This document shows, one piece after another, positions 21,690-31,384 of a DNA stretch of 64,000 bases. Below the pieces are notes generated by a model. That model made no database searches and was not told the origin of the DNA. It worked only from the letters and a program-made list of their open reading frames with translations. Every line of letters starts with the position of its first letter. Within the stretch, counting starts at the first letter, position 1. Location of the stretch: NCBI GenBank assembly GCA_964036315.1, contig OZ038517.1:48040237-48104236 (forward strand). Direction: 5' to 3'. Made by a program: the position numbers and the translations under genes. This DNA is from Acanthosepion esculentum (Eukaryota; Mollusca; Cephalopoda; Sepiida; Sepiidae).

Positions 21690-22142
21690 CTTATAAAAAG
21701 CAAGAATAAGATAAAAGAAAAGACTATCCTAAGTTTAATAATGAAAATACTTAAGTGTTGTGGCCTTGTTAGGGGCCAGAAATAAAGATACAAAGAGAGG
21801 AATTGAGTTAAGCAAATATATTAACAGAAACAGTAATACAAACATATACAAACGAGAGTGTTACAGCAAGAATTTTCGGTCCGACTGTCAGTGCTGACTG
21901 CTGGAAACTTCCCTCTTAAAAAGGCAGTACCTGCTCCTATTTATAGCTGGGAGAGTTCATGTGTGTGTGGGTAAATTACCATAACATTAGGCCATATATT
22001 TTAATCGTCAGAGGATATTCAATCAAGAAAGTTCGCTTAAATAGTAACAAGAAGATGAAAAAAAGTATCCTGAGATTAATAACAAAAATCCTTATGTCAT
22101 ATATTTTAATGGTCAGAGGATATTCCACCAAGAAAGTTCTGA
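21690..22142. repeat. Tandem duplicate, one copy interrupted by an LTR
   Basis: The unit from AAGAATAAGATAAAAG through CATATATTTTAATCGTCAGA is repeated at about 22048-22142. The first copy is split at 21756-21986. Confidence 0.7.
21756..21986 (+). mobile_element. Solo LTR-like insertion
   Basis: The 231-bp segment starts TGTTGTGG and ends ACCATAACA. It is flanked by TTAAG and TTAGG, an imperfect 5-bp duplication. The second tandem copy lacks it and gives an empty site. It contains CTATTTATAG and GACTGTCAGT, words shared with the LTR at 24601-24862. Confidence 0.7.
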
Positions 22143-22240
22143 GCAATAATTTGCTGAGAACTTTCAAAGAAATCAAATTCAATACACTTGTATAAGTTTG
22201 AACTATCGTTCTTATCCTGATTGAGGCAAGTGTTCTTATA

Positions 22241-22280
22241 GACACAACGTTTCGACTAAGTACTCTCTGCTCATCCATTG
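22241..22280 (-). other. Degenerate hammerhead-like motif
   Basis: The minus strand reads GGATGAGCAGAGAGTACTT then AGTCGAAACGTTG. Only the GAAACG side and part of the GATGA box are preserved. Confidence 0.3.
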
Positions 22281-22295
22281 CTTGAGTGCTATAGG

Positions 22296-22530
22296 ATATT
22301 TGTATGGGACAGTGGTGGCGTTTTCACCTTTGGTCATATATGTTAATATCATCGATTGGCCACGGGTTCAATCCCTCAATTACGAATGGACAATAACTGG
22401 TATCACAGAGACAAAAATAACGCAATAATCAACATATATCCCATATCACACAAACAATGGATTCCTGATGATGACCAGAGCATACTTGGTCGAAACTTTG
22501 TATCTATAATAACGTCTACATAAACTGAGA
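22296..22530 (+). mobile_element. tRNA-derived SINE with hammerhead-like motif
   Basis: A tRNA-like head (B box GGGTTCAATCC at about 22366) is followed by about 85 nt of body and then the hairpin motif at 22461-22500. The layout is the same as in the 17.0- and 26.5-kb SINEs. Confidence 0.55.
22461..22500 (+). other. Hammerhead-like hairpin motif
   Basis: CTGATGA, extra T, stem GACCA...TGGTC, then GAAAC. The core is complete apart from the extra base; stem III is not convincing. Confidence 0.5.
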
Positions 22531-22636
22531 ACAGTAGTTTAAAATAATACAAGAATATTGAAAATTACTCATCTAAAAAATGAGAAACTAAAATCAAATT
22601 GAATATTTTCACAAGGAATGAATTTCTTAATGTGGA

Positions 22637-22638
<2 letters not shown>

Positions 22639-22702
<64 letters not shown>
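22639..22702. repeat. (TA)n microsatellite
   Basis: Pure TA tract. Confidence 0.97.
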
Positions 22703-22707
<5 letters not shown>

Positions 22708-22751
22708 AAGAAATATACTTTTGATGGCTGGGGCAGCGATTGTTTGTTTAT

Positions 22752-22857
22752 ATATATCCCAAACGTCCACTCATCGAGGTACTGATCAGTTTCGACGTTG
22801 CTTAACTTCGTTGATCGTACGAGAATCGGTGTTTCAACATGCTGTCACCGTAAGCAC
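22752..22857 (-). pseudogene. 5S rRNA-like pseudogene 1
   Basis: The minus strand has AACGAAGTTAAGCAACGTCG in 5S order, then GATCAGTACCTCGATGAGTG. The 5' end is kept in part (GCTTACGG) and the 3' end is merged with TA-rich sequence. Confidence 0.7.
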
Positions 22858-22877
22858 ATTATACCATCTGCACATCC

Positions 22878-22987
22878 AAGCTTTCTGCACCTGGTATCCC
22901 CAAGCAGCTACCCATTTGACCAGTCTCAGCTTTGCTTAACTTCGGTGATTGAACGAGAATCGGTTATTTCAACGTGATATTGCCGTA
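22878..22987 (-). pseudogene. 5S rRNA-like pseudogene 2
   Basis: Minus-strand 5S order from TACGGCAATATCACGTTGAA to CCAGGTGCAGAAAGCTT. Several substitutions in the internal control region make function unlikely. Confidence 0.75.
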
Positions 22988-23006
22988 TTACACCACCCGC
23001 ACATCC

Positions 23007-23114
23007 AAGCTTACAGTACCTGGTATTCCAATGCCATCACCCATGTAGGTAGGTAGTGACCAGGCTTGGCGTTGCTTAACTTTGGTGATCGTACGAGAAC
23101 CGATGCGTAAGCGG
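23007..23114 (-). pseudogene. 5S rRNA-like pseudogene 3
   Basis: The best of the three: CGGTTCTCGTACGATCACCA, AAGTTAAGCAACGCC, CCAGGTACTGTAAGCTT. It lies 129 bp from copy 2 with the same short spacer (CCACCCGCACATCC), so the copies form a small tandem array. Its 5' end diverges (TTACGC). Confidence 0.8.
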
Positions 23115-23139
23115 AAAACTAAAGATTTCCCCGCCATTT

Positions 23140-23215
23140 AAAAGGATCTACGCAGCCGGATGTAACTCACGACCGACATTTTACCCACTGAGCTGTGCCA
23201 GTTCCTTCTGCCAAT
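23140..23215 (-). mobile_element. tRNA-like SINE head
   Basis: Minus-strand TGGCACAGCTCAGTGGG (A box) and GAGTTACATCC (B box) follow tRNA spacing. It lies immediately upstream of the 5S-like copies on the same strand, so both could belong to one composite SINE. Confidence 0.45.
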
Positions 23216-23640
23216 TGCATTTTGAAAATCACATTTCCGGAGTTTTGCCCCCAAGAAATCTTCATCGAGCTTAATTAATTCATGATTCAATTAAGTCATT
23301 CATAATTTACTATCAGAAAGTTAACAAGCCTTCTAACGGAATATTTTGATTCCTATAAAAATCGACAATTTCCCGCTGTTGCCATAATCAGTTTCCATGG
23401 CGACCAGCTACTAAATTGCCTGTCACGTCAGGTGTAAGTTTCGAAATTACTTATTTTCATCTTGTTGCTGATCAGATCATTGCTTTATCGCTCCAACACC
23501 CAAACCCTATCACCCCGGCCAATATGCTCGCCGTCAAATCTTTCATTTAAGTTTGGTGGAGGGCGATACTGTATTTCGCTGCGATGTATTAGACGGCACC
23601 TGTAAATTTTGAAGAAGAAATCGTAAAAAAATTTTTTTCT
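23216..23640. other. No recognisable feature
   Basis: Unassigned sequence. Confidence 0.35.
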
Positions 23641-23644
23641 TTAT

Positions 23645-23980
23645 ACAGAAGGTCCTCGGGTTACGTCGGACCCGACGTATAGCGTTTCGTGGTTACGGCG
23701 CCATCTCTCATAATACGGCATCACGCGGCGCTGTATGAGGAAGACTGCATTGTTTCTTCATCGGCTGTACGCCATATTGGATTGTGTTATATTCGCTATC
23801 TCTCGTTTGTGTCGTTTTTTTTTTTTTTTTTTTTTTTTTTGGTTTTGGTGGGGTGGACTGTTTGTCCTTCATTATGGCTCCCAAGCGTAAGGCAGACTCG
23901 TGGATGCTTAAGTAGGTCAGTTCTGTCCTACGTCGAAAATCAGGTTACATAGGAACGGATCTCCGACGTAAGTCTTACCG
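23645..23980 (+). mobile_element. Possible pogo/Tigger-like miniature element
   Basis: The ends are loosely inverted (GGTTACGTCGG... and ...CCGACGTAAG). Inside, ATGGCTCCCAAGCGTAAGGC would start a peptide MAPKRKADS, which resembles the first residues of Tigger transposases, before a stop after 13 codons. A 25-nt T run separates the parts. Family assignment is tentative. Confidence 0.4.
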
Positions 23981-24369
23981 CCGATTGAATAGCATATCTC
24001 AGATTGAAATCCCGACTAATGAAGACAAAATCATCACAGACCGAGAAGTAACAAATTTATATTACCTACAGGGCGCCCCACAAAAAAAAAAAAAAAATCT
24101 GGAAATTTTGTACAGTTTATTTAATTGTTGGAATTTTTGTTACAGTTATTTGAAACAAGAGCAAAGGTTAGAAACCTAGTAGCTTAAAACAACAAAAACC
24201 AAAGTGTTTGATGTGGCGTCCAAACTAAAGAATTCTGGAAAAATTTCTTGACATATTTTACGTCCCCAAGTTGGATGTTCTTTCCTAATGACAACAATAA
24301 CATCGCGTTGGAAATTTGATAACTCCGGCATCCTGGGACAACAAATAGTTAAAATAGTTATCCGTTAGT

Positions 24370-24503
24370 TATTTTTTTTTAAGTAAATATAGTAAAATAT
24401 ATAGTTGATTTTTATATATTAATGTTTTTAGTTCATTCATACAATAAAATATATAGTTGTTTTCTTTATGTATTAGTTAATTTTTTTAGTTCATTCATGT
24501 AGT

Positions 24504-24539
<36 letters not shown>

Positions 24540-26380
24540 AGATATTAGTTAATTTTTTTTCATTCATATAGCAAAATATATACTTTTTTTTATATATTAG
24601 TGTTACGGTCCAATATCCTCGTCGCCATTGTTATGGTCCAAGGTTAGGACCAAGGAAGAACAACACGAACACAAGAGTAGAAATAACAAAGATATATTAC
24701 ACAGAATAATAATACAAGATGTGAAAGGTGTTAGTATGACTGTCAGTCTGGTTTGGAGTGAACTACTATTGGCTCAACTCGATTCCGTCTCCCCTCTTGA
24801 GAGGCGCAGTATTTATAGTGTCAGGTAGAGTTCACTGTCGTTATAGGTAATGTCCCATAACAATTAGTTAATTTTTTACTTCATCCATATAGTAAAATAT
24901 ATATATTTGTTTTTTTTTAGATATTAGTTAATTTTCTTCATTCATACAGCAAAATATATAGTTGATTTTTTTATATATTAGTTAATTTGTTTTTAGTTCA
25001 TTCATATAGTAAAATATATATTTGATTTTTTTATATGTTACTTAATTTTATTATTTCATTCATATAGTAAAATATATATTTGTTTTTTTAGATATTAGTT
25101 ATTTTTTTAATCATATAACAAAATATATAGTTGATTTTTTTAGATATTAATTAATTTTTTGAGTTCATTTATATAGTAAAATATATAGATGATTTATTTT
25201 AGATATTAATTAATTTTTTGAGTTCATTTATATAGTAAAATATATAGTTGATTATTTTTAGATATTAATTAATTTTTTGAGTTCATTTATATAGTAACAT
25301 AATATAGTTGATATTTTTAGATATTAATTAATTTTTTGAGTTCATTTATATAGTAATATATATAGTTGAATATTTTAGATATTAATTAATTTTTTGAGTT
25401 CATTTATATAGTAAAATATATTATTTGTTTTTTATATGTTAGTTAATTTTTTTCATTCATATAGCAAAATATATAGTTGACTTTACTATATGCTAGTTAA
25501 TTTTTTCGTTCATTCATATAGCAAAATATATAGTTGACTTTTCTATATTTCTAGTTAATTTTTTGTTCATTCATATAGTAGAATATATAGTTGACCTTTC
25601 TATATGCTAGTTAATTTTTTCGTTCATTCATATAGCAAAATATAAAGTTCACTTTACTATATGCTAGTTAATTTTTTCGTTCATTCATACAGCAAAATAT
25701 ATAGTTGACTTTACTATATGCTAGTTAATTTTTTCGTTCATTCATATAGCAAAATATATAGTTGACTTTTCTATATTTCTAGTTAATTTTTTTGTTCATT
25801 CATATAGTAGAATATATAGTTGACCTTTCTATATGCTAGTTAATTTTTTCGTTCATTCATACAGCAAAATATATAGTTGACTTTACTATATGCTAGTTAA
25901 TTTTTGTTCATTCATATAGCAAAATATATAGTTGACTTTACTATATGCTAGTTAATTTTTTCGTTCATTCATATAGCAAAATATATAGTTGACTTTACTA
26001 TATGCTAGTTAATTTTTTCGTTCATTCATATAGCAAAATATATAGTTGACTTTACTATATGATAGTTAATTTTTCGTTCATTCATATAGCAAAATATATA
26101 GTTGACTTTTCTATATTTCTAGTTAATTTTTTCGTTCATTCATATAGCAAAATATATAGTTGACTTTACTATATGCTAGTTAATTTTTTCGTTCATTCAT
26201 ATAGCAAAATATAAAGTTGACTTTACTATATGCTAGTTAATTTTTTCGTTCATTCATATAGCAAAATATATAGTTGACTTTACTATATGCTAGTTAATTT
26301 TTTTGTTCATTCATATAGTAGAATATATAGTTGATTTTTTAGTATATTAGTTAATTTTTTTCATCATGAAGTAAATCTAA
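24370..26380. repeat. AT-rich satellite, about 56-60-bp unit
   Basis: Units contain TTCATTCATATAGCAAAAT, ATATAGTTGAC and GCTAGTTAATTTTTTC. There are about 30 copies. Units at 25440-26300 are homogeneous and those at 24370-25440 are divergent. There is no ORF. A solo LTR interrupts it at 24601-24862. Confidence 0.9.
24601..24862 (+). mobile_element. Solo LTR with 5-bp target duplication
   Basis: The 262-bp segment starts TGTTACGG and ends CCCATAACA, giving inverted TGTTA/TAACA ends. It is flanked by ATTAG at 24596-24600 and 24863-24867. The interrupted satellite supplies the empty site (ATTAGTTAAT). A GTATTTATAG box lies near 24810. Confidence 0.85.
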
Positions 26381-26449
26381 TATTTCCTGTTCTTTGTGGG
26401 GTACTCTGTATTGAGAATGTTTGGTAGGTTGTTTTTATTTAGCGACATA

Positions 26450-26820
26450 TCAACACCTCTATGGGTTTCTGTCTATATTTCTGAGATGAGGTATTATGTA
26501 CACTGTTTACATTATTCAGACTATTGTCCTCATATTTGTCGCCATATTTATTACAACGTTTCGGCCGTTGTACGCTCCGGCCTTCTTCAGGTGGTTGGAG
26601 TGTCGAACTGAACCCTTTATTTCGCTCACTGGGGTAGACTGATCTAGTTCCCCGTGCGATGTCTAATGAATGTCAGTTATCAATTATCTCCTGTTAATTC
26701 CTCTCTCTCTCCAAGTTATCCACCGCCTTAACCAGGTATTGAACTCATACTCTTTGGGTCCTGTCACCGGATCTAACTAACGCCTTTATCCACTGTGTAC
26801 CTCTAAATATTTTGTACGCA
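26450..26820 (-). mobile_element. Full-length tRNA-derived SINE with hammerhead-like motif
   Basis: On the minus strand the head (about 26815-26735) has CAGTGGATAAAGGCG and a B box GAGTTCAATACC. The body has GGAATTAACAGGAGATAATT, then the hairpin motif (26558-26590), and the tail is CCTCATCTCAGAAATATAGA. A 5'-truncated relative lies at 55555-55805. Confidence 0.7.
26558..26590 (-). other. Hammerhead-like hairpin motif
   Basis: Minus-strand CTGAAGA, extra A, GGCC stem with a long loop, GGCC, GAAACG. Confidence 0.5.
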
Positions 26821-26829
26821 AATTTATGT

Positions 26830-27330
26830 CTTTAGCTGCAGATTTTTTCTGCGTAATTTTATACTTTCAGAGTAAACATGGCTTTTTTTTTTTTAGATAT
26901 ATATAGTTTGCAGATGATAAAATGCATTTGCTGGTAATGTTATATAAAAATCTATTTTTATATTTTACTGCTCTGTTGATTGTCATTTTGTTATAAAAAT
27001 GTATTACTACTGGTCATTTTTTTTTAAATAAATATATTGCTAGTATTCTTACCATAATATATTTTTATACTTTCACCAAACAAAATCGAAACACTGTTTT
27101 CCCAATAACTGGGTCCCTAACACCTCGGGTCAGGGTGGACCTGGGAACAACAGCAATTAAAAGGCGGTTCCACGCTCCTCAAAACCTCCAGTCTCTCGAT
27201 CAGATATCTTGCTGCCGGATGTATTTTATCGTCAGACCCAGGACTAATTTAGAATGTGATAATTAGAAGAGTAGTTAGTGAGTAATACCAGTGAAACCTA
27301 AGCTTATACGCATTTCATTTATTTGTGTAA
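26830..27330. other. No recognisable feature
   Basis: AT-rich sequence with a T run. Confidence 0.35.
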
Positions 27331-27334
27331 GTAA

Positions 27335-27629
27335 TAAGTAGCCAAGTAATCGATCTAAGTAACGCGGTTATTCGAAATAAGTGCTGCGCATCTTATCGCG
27401 GATTTTATAAAAAAAATTGCATAAAAATACCCGACTCCGTTTTCTGTTCATGCAGAATTCAGACGGTGGGATATTTCAACTCACTGAAATTCCCACCATC
27501 TGAATTTTTCATGGCCAGGAAACTGAGTTAAAGCGAGTTTTTAGGCGATTTTTCTTATATCCGCAACGAATTACAGAGCACTTTTTTCGATTAGCCGCAT
27601 TACTTAGATCGATTACTTGGCTACTTAGA
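27335..27629. mobile_element. Foldback element with almost no loop
   Basis: Outer arms (TAAGTAGCCAAGTAATCGAT) and an inner hairpin at 27456-27507 (ATTCAGACGGTGGGA with TCCCACCATCTGAAT) form a nearly continuous palindrome of about 145-bp arms. No ORF. Confidence 0.8.
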
Positions 27630-27717
27630 TAAATCTTACCTGGCAACGATATAAGTGAAAAATGGCTATAAAAAAGACACTGTTGATTATTTACAGCTTT
27701 TTTCTATATCAGTTCAG

Positions 27718-28015
27718 TTATGTGCCATGCGTGATACACGCTTAGGCGATCATGTATCTTTCGATACTTGAGTGATGAGGCAGATTTTTTCCGTCGTAGG
27801 TTGCCATTTCTTTCTGCAGTAGACCAGTTGCTATCCAAGGCTATAGAAACCGGTCTGTCCTGCTATTTACCCATAGCTGGTGGGGGTGGGGGAGAAGAAG
27901 ATGAGTCGTACCTTTCCCAAGGGTATTAGTACGTAAATGAATGTAATGGATTCGACTGGAATTCGAACTCGGCTCACCGATTCATCAATCCGAGCCGCTA
28001 TCCATTTACTCCATC
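27718..28015 (-). mobile_element. SINE-W copy
   Basis: Near full length on the minus strand: tRNA-like head at the right (B box GAGTTCGAATTCC), body with GAAATGGCAACCTACG and a tail hairpin at the left (27756-27775 region). Confidence 0.75.
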
Positions 28016-28289
28016 GTGCCTAAATGTTAATAATGAAAACGTCGTTAATAAGATTTCTGATCTCTAGGCCGGTAGACATTGATTTCACTGTTGATTTCCA
28101 AATCTTTTTCAGTCAATTATTTCCGTCAACGTGATTGTTTAGTCCCTTTTTAGTGAATGTGGTTACCAAGTCTTTAGTTAATTGCTAGTTTCGTGGAAAG
28201 GATTTGTCAAATTTGCATTTAGTTGATTGCTTCGACCACATTAGTTGAAATCAGTTCCGTCTCGGTTAAGTCCATTGATAAAAGAGACT

Positions 28290-29858
28290 GAATCAAGAGT
28301 GAAAAGATGGCGGGAAAAGAAAACGGGAGAAGGAAAAGAAACAAGAGAATTGAAAATATAACAGAAAGAAAGGACGAATGAAAAAGTGAAGAGGAAGACA
28401 AAGAAAAAAGAAAGAAAGAAAATAGAACAGAAAAGGAAAAAAATTGAATGATGAAGGAAAACCTGGCGAGAATGTGAGCAGTAAGAAAAAAGGAGAAAAA
28501 AAGTGGAGGAGGAGAGGAAACAATTGAATGAAAATGTAACAGGAAAGAAAAAAAAACGAACGAAAGACAAAAACATGGTGAAGAGGTAAAAAAGATGGAA
28601 AAAAAAATGAAGGAATATAACAGGAAGGAAAGAAAAACGAATAAAAAAGAAGACGGCGAAGAAAGTGAAGAGAAAGAAAAGAAGGTGAAACGAATGAAAG
28701 GTGAAAAAAAGATAGAATATAACAGGAAGGAAAGAAAAACGAATAAAAAAGAAGACGGCGAAGAAAGTGAAGAGAAAGAAAAGAAGGTGAAACGAATGAA
28801 AGGTGAAAAAAAGATAGAATATAACAGGAAGGAAAGAAAAACGAATAAAAAAGAAGACGGCGAAGAAGTGAAGAGAAAGAAAAGATGAAACGAATGAAAG
28901 ATGAAAAAAAGATAGAATATAACAGGAAGGAAAGAAAAACGAATGAAAAAGAAGACGGCGAAGAAAGTGAAGAGAAAGAAAAGAAGGTGAAACGAATGAA
29001 AGGTGAAAAAAAGATAGAATATAACAGGAAGGAAAGAAAAACGAATAAAAAAGAAGACGGCGAAGAAGTGAAGAGAAAGAAAAGAAGGTGAAACGAATGA
29101 AAGGTGAAAAAAAGATAGAATATAACAGGAAGGAAAGAAAAACGAATAAAAAAGAAGACGGCGAAGAAGTGAAGAGAAAGAAAAGATGAAACGAATGAAA
29201 GATGAAAAAAAGATAGAATATAACAGGAAGGAAAGAAAAACGAATAAAAAAGAAGACGGCGAAGAAGTGAAGAGAAAGAAAAGATGAAACGAATGAAAGA
29301 TGAAAAAAAGATAGAATATAACAGGAAGGAAAGAAAAACGAATGAAAAAGAAGACGGCGAAGAAAGTGAAGAGAAAGAAAAGAAGATGAAAGGAATGAAA
29401 GATGAAAGAAAGCGATAAACTATAGCAGGAAAAAAACGAATGAAATACAAGCCTACAGCGAAAAATTTACGAAGGGAAAAGTAAAAACAAATAACATAAA
29501 ATAAAAAAAAATACGAATGAAAAACGAAAATACCCCTAAAAAGTATAGTGGAAGAAAAATCCGGGAAAAGAATAAAGAATTTAAGGGGGAAAAAAAATGA
29601 AGGAAGGAAAATAAGGCAAAACAAACGAAAAAAAAAGTAAAACAAAAAGAATGAGAGTGAAAGATTTTAAGAGAAAAAAATGATATATGAAGGAGGACAG
29701 AAAAGAGAAAGGGAATGAAATTAAGGGAAAAGAATTGAATGAAAAAAATATAATTATGAAAGCGAATGGCCAGAGGCAAATTATAGAAGAAATGAAAAAT
29801 GAGAAAAAAAAAAAGAAAGAAAGAAAAGAAAAATCCCGATTCAGTTCTTCGTCTTATG

Positions 29859-29889
<31 letters not shown>

Positions 29890-29890
29890 C
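28290..29890. repeat. Polypurine tract, 1.6 kb
   Basis: The plus strand is almost entirely A and G, ending in a run of about 33 A at 29856-29888. The long minus-strand frame (28293-29645, rich in F and S) and the plus-strand K/E-rich frames follow from this bias and are not credible genes. Confidence 0.9.
28595..29400 (+). repeat. Tandem repeat, 98-102-bp purine-rich unit
   Basis: AACAGGAAGG recurs at 28619, 28721, 28823, 28921, 29023, 29124, 29222 and 29320. Units are 102, 101 or 98 bp; the short form lacks a GAAGG-type stretch. The 102-bp form keeps frame, which explains the repetitive ORF. Confidence 0.9.
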
Positions 29891-29894
29891 GAAG

Positions 29895-30338
29895 ACACAT
29901 ATTAGGCGAGGGAAATGAAGATTTGACAAGAAGCATTTGTGAAAAATTTTACACAGATCTTTTGTCTCCATGGTAACGCTACTAAATGTTCAGGACACTT
30001 TCGACTTCCTCATAAATATGCCATTTAATCGAATTTAATTACCTAAAAATAGTTCTTTTTTTTTCTTTCGCTAATTACTAAAAACCAATGAAAAGACTTT
30101 TATTGGCAGATAAAAATAATTTTCTTCTTGGTAAAATGTACTTTTCTAAATAAATTAAACAAAAATAAAAATATGGAAATATGAATACTGTCCTATCAGA
30201 GCTCTAATTGAAATGTGTGCAGTCATAAAAAAATATGGTTCTCAGTTTTAAAAAAAAACAAAAAACGGTCTTCTCTCAAGGCTATAACAGAAGTATATTC
30301 ATTTTGCCGTTCGTCAGTGCATTGAATACTGTTGCCAT
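29895..30338. other. No recognisable feature
   Basis: AT-rich unassigned sequence. Confidence 0.4.
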
Positions 30339-30352
30339 ATCTGGTGCTCCTG

Positions 30353-30428
<76 letters not shown>

Positions 30429-30443
30429 CAGGAGCACCAGATA
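30339..30443. repeat. (TA)n flanked by a 17-bp inverted repeat
   Basis: ATCTGGTGCTCCTGC precedes and GCAGGAGCACCAGAT follows a 73-bp TA tract (30355-30427). The whole segment is one perfect hairpin. Confidence 0.9.
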
Positions 30444-30515
30444 TATATATTTATATATATATAATAATTAAGTAATTCATCAAGTTTTATAAGAAACCTC
30501 AACAGAATGCAGAAA

Positions 30516-30562
30516 GCACTGGACGGCCGTTTCGTCCTATATTTGGGACTCATCAGCAGTGC
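30516..30562 (-). ncRNA. Hammerhead ribozyme copy 1
   Basis: Stem I GCACTG/CAGTGC (six pairs), CTGATGA, stem II GTCC/GGAC, GAAA, stem III ACG/CGT with a 2-nt loop, cleavage-site C after GT. All invariant core bases are present. The very short stem III is typical of minimal type I forms, which are thought to act better as dimers. Confidence 0.9.
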
Positions 30563-30738
30563 GCATCCACTAGCGAGAATTGAAACCCGAACAGTTACGA
30601 TAGGAGGCAAACGCTATACAAGAGCATTAGAAACCGGTTCAAGCAAGGATATAGAGATAGAAATAATTAGGAGGATTTGAGATAATTATAATTAAGTAAT
30701 TCATCGAGTCTAGAAGAAACCTCAACAGAATGCAGAAA

Positions 30739-30785
30739 GCACTGGACGGCCGTTTCGTCCTATATTTGGGACTCATCAGCAGTGC
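30739..30785 (-). ncRNA. Hammerhead ribozyme copy 2
   Basis: Identical to copy 1 over all 47 nt, with intact core and stems. Confidence 0.9.
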
Positions 30786-30961
30786 GCATCCACTACCGGG
30801 AATTGAAACCCGAACAGTTACGATAGGAGGCAAACGCTATACAAGAGCATTAGAAACCGGTTCAAGCAAGGATATACAGATAGAAATAATTAGGAGGATT
30901 TGAGATAATTATAATTAAGTAATTCATCGAGTCTAGAAGAAACCTCAACAGAATGCAGAAA

Positions 30962-31008
30962 GCACTGGACGGCCGTTTCGTCCTATATTTGGGACTCATC
31001 AGCAGTGC
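30962..31008 (-). ncRNA. Hammerhead ribozyme copy 3
   Basis: Identical to copies 1 and 2. It directly follows the most complete tRNA-like promoter (about 31025-31085). Confidence 0.9.
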
Positions 31009-31019
31009 GCATCCACTAC

Positions 31020-31085
31020 CAGGAATTGTAACCCGGACAGTTACGTTATTAAGCAAACGTCATACCAACTGTACCACGGGCTCCG
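31020..31085 (-). promoter_or_regulatory. tRNA-like pol III promoter
   Basis: On the minus strand TGGTACAGTTGG fits the A-box consensus TRGYNNARNNGG at every position. GGTTACAATTCC, 42 nt downstream, resembles a B box; copies 1 and 2 keep GTTTCAATTCC. CCGGG/CCTGG-type pairing gives a T-arm-like hairpin. A pol III transcript would run straight into the ribozyme. Confidence 0.65.
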
Positions 31086-31225
31086 GTGACGAAGAGGTAA
31101 CGAATTAAATTCGACATAGCGCCGCTCATTCACATACTCCGGGGTGGAACTCATCCAAGTTCTTTAACCAAGAACTCTGCCCCCGAGGGCCACGACTACT
31201 ATCACCAAGATGCTCGATCCTGGGC
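31086..31225 (-). other. 5' part of the long hammerhead unit
   Basis: Sequence unique to the 375-bp unit, largely lying inside the 152 bp missing from the shorter units. Contains no ORF. It may be unit sequence lost from the others, or a later insertion. Confidence 0.4.
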
Positions 31226-31336
31226 ATTAGAAGCCGGTTCAAGAAAGGATATACAAGAAATTGTTAGGAGGATTTGAGATAATCATAATTAAGTAATTCA
31301 TCGAGTTTTATAAGAAATCTCAACAGAATGCAGAAA

Positions 31337-31383
31337 GCACTGGACGGCCGTTTCGTCCTATATTTGGGACTCAACAGCAGTGG
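31337..31383 (-). ncRNA. Hammerhead ribozyme copy 4, core mutated
   Basis: The core reads CTGTTGA in place of CTGATGA, changing the invariant A6, and stem I loses one pair. Cleavage would be expected to be abolished or severely reduced. A TA tract begins at once upstream. Confidence 0.85.
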
Positions 31384-31384
31384 G

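Noticed and set aside
22752..23114. Functional 5S rRNA genes
   Set aside because: Substitutions in the internal control region, damaged ends and no proper terminator context.
28595..29091. Lys/Glu-rich repeat proteins
   Set aside because: Same 102-bp purine repeat; low complexity with frame breaks in the 98-bp units.
28293..29645. 450-aa minus-strand ORF rich in Phe and Ser
   Set aside because: It is the reading of a polypurine tract with an in-frame tandem repeat; no domain or start context.
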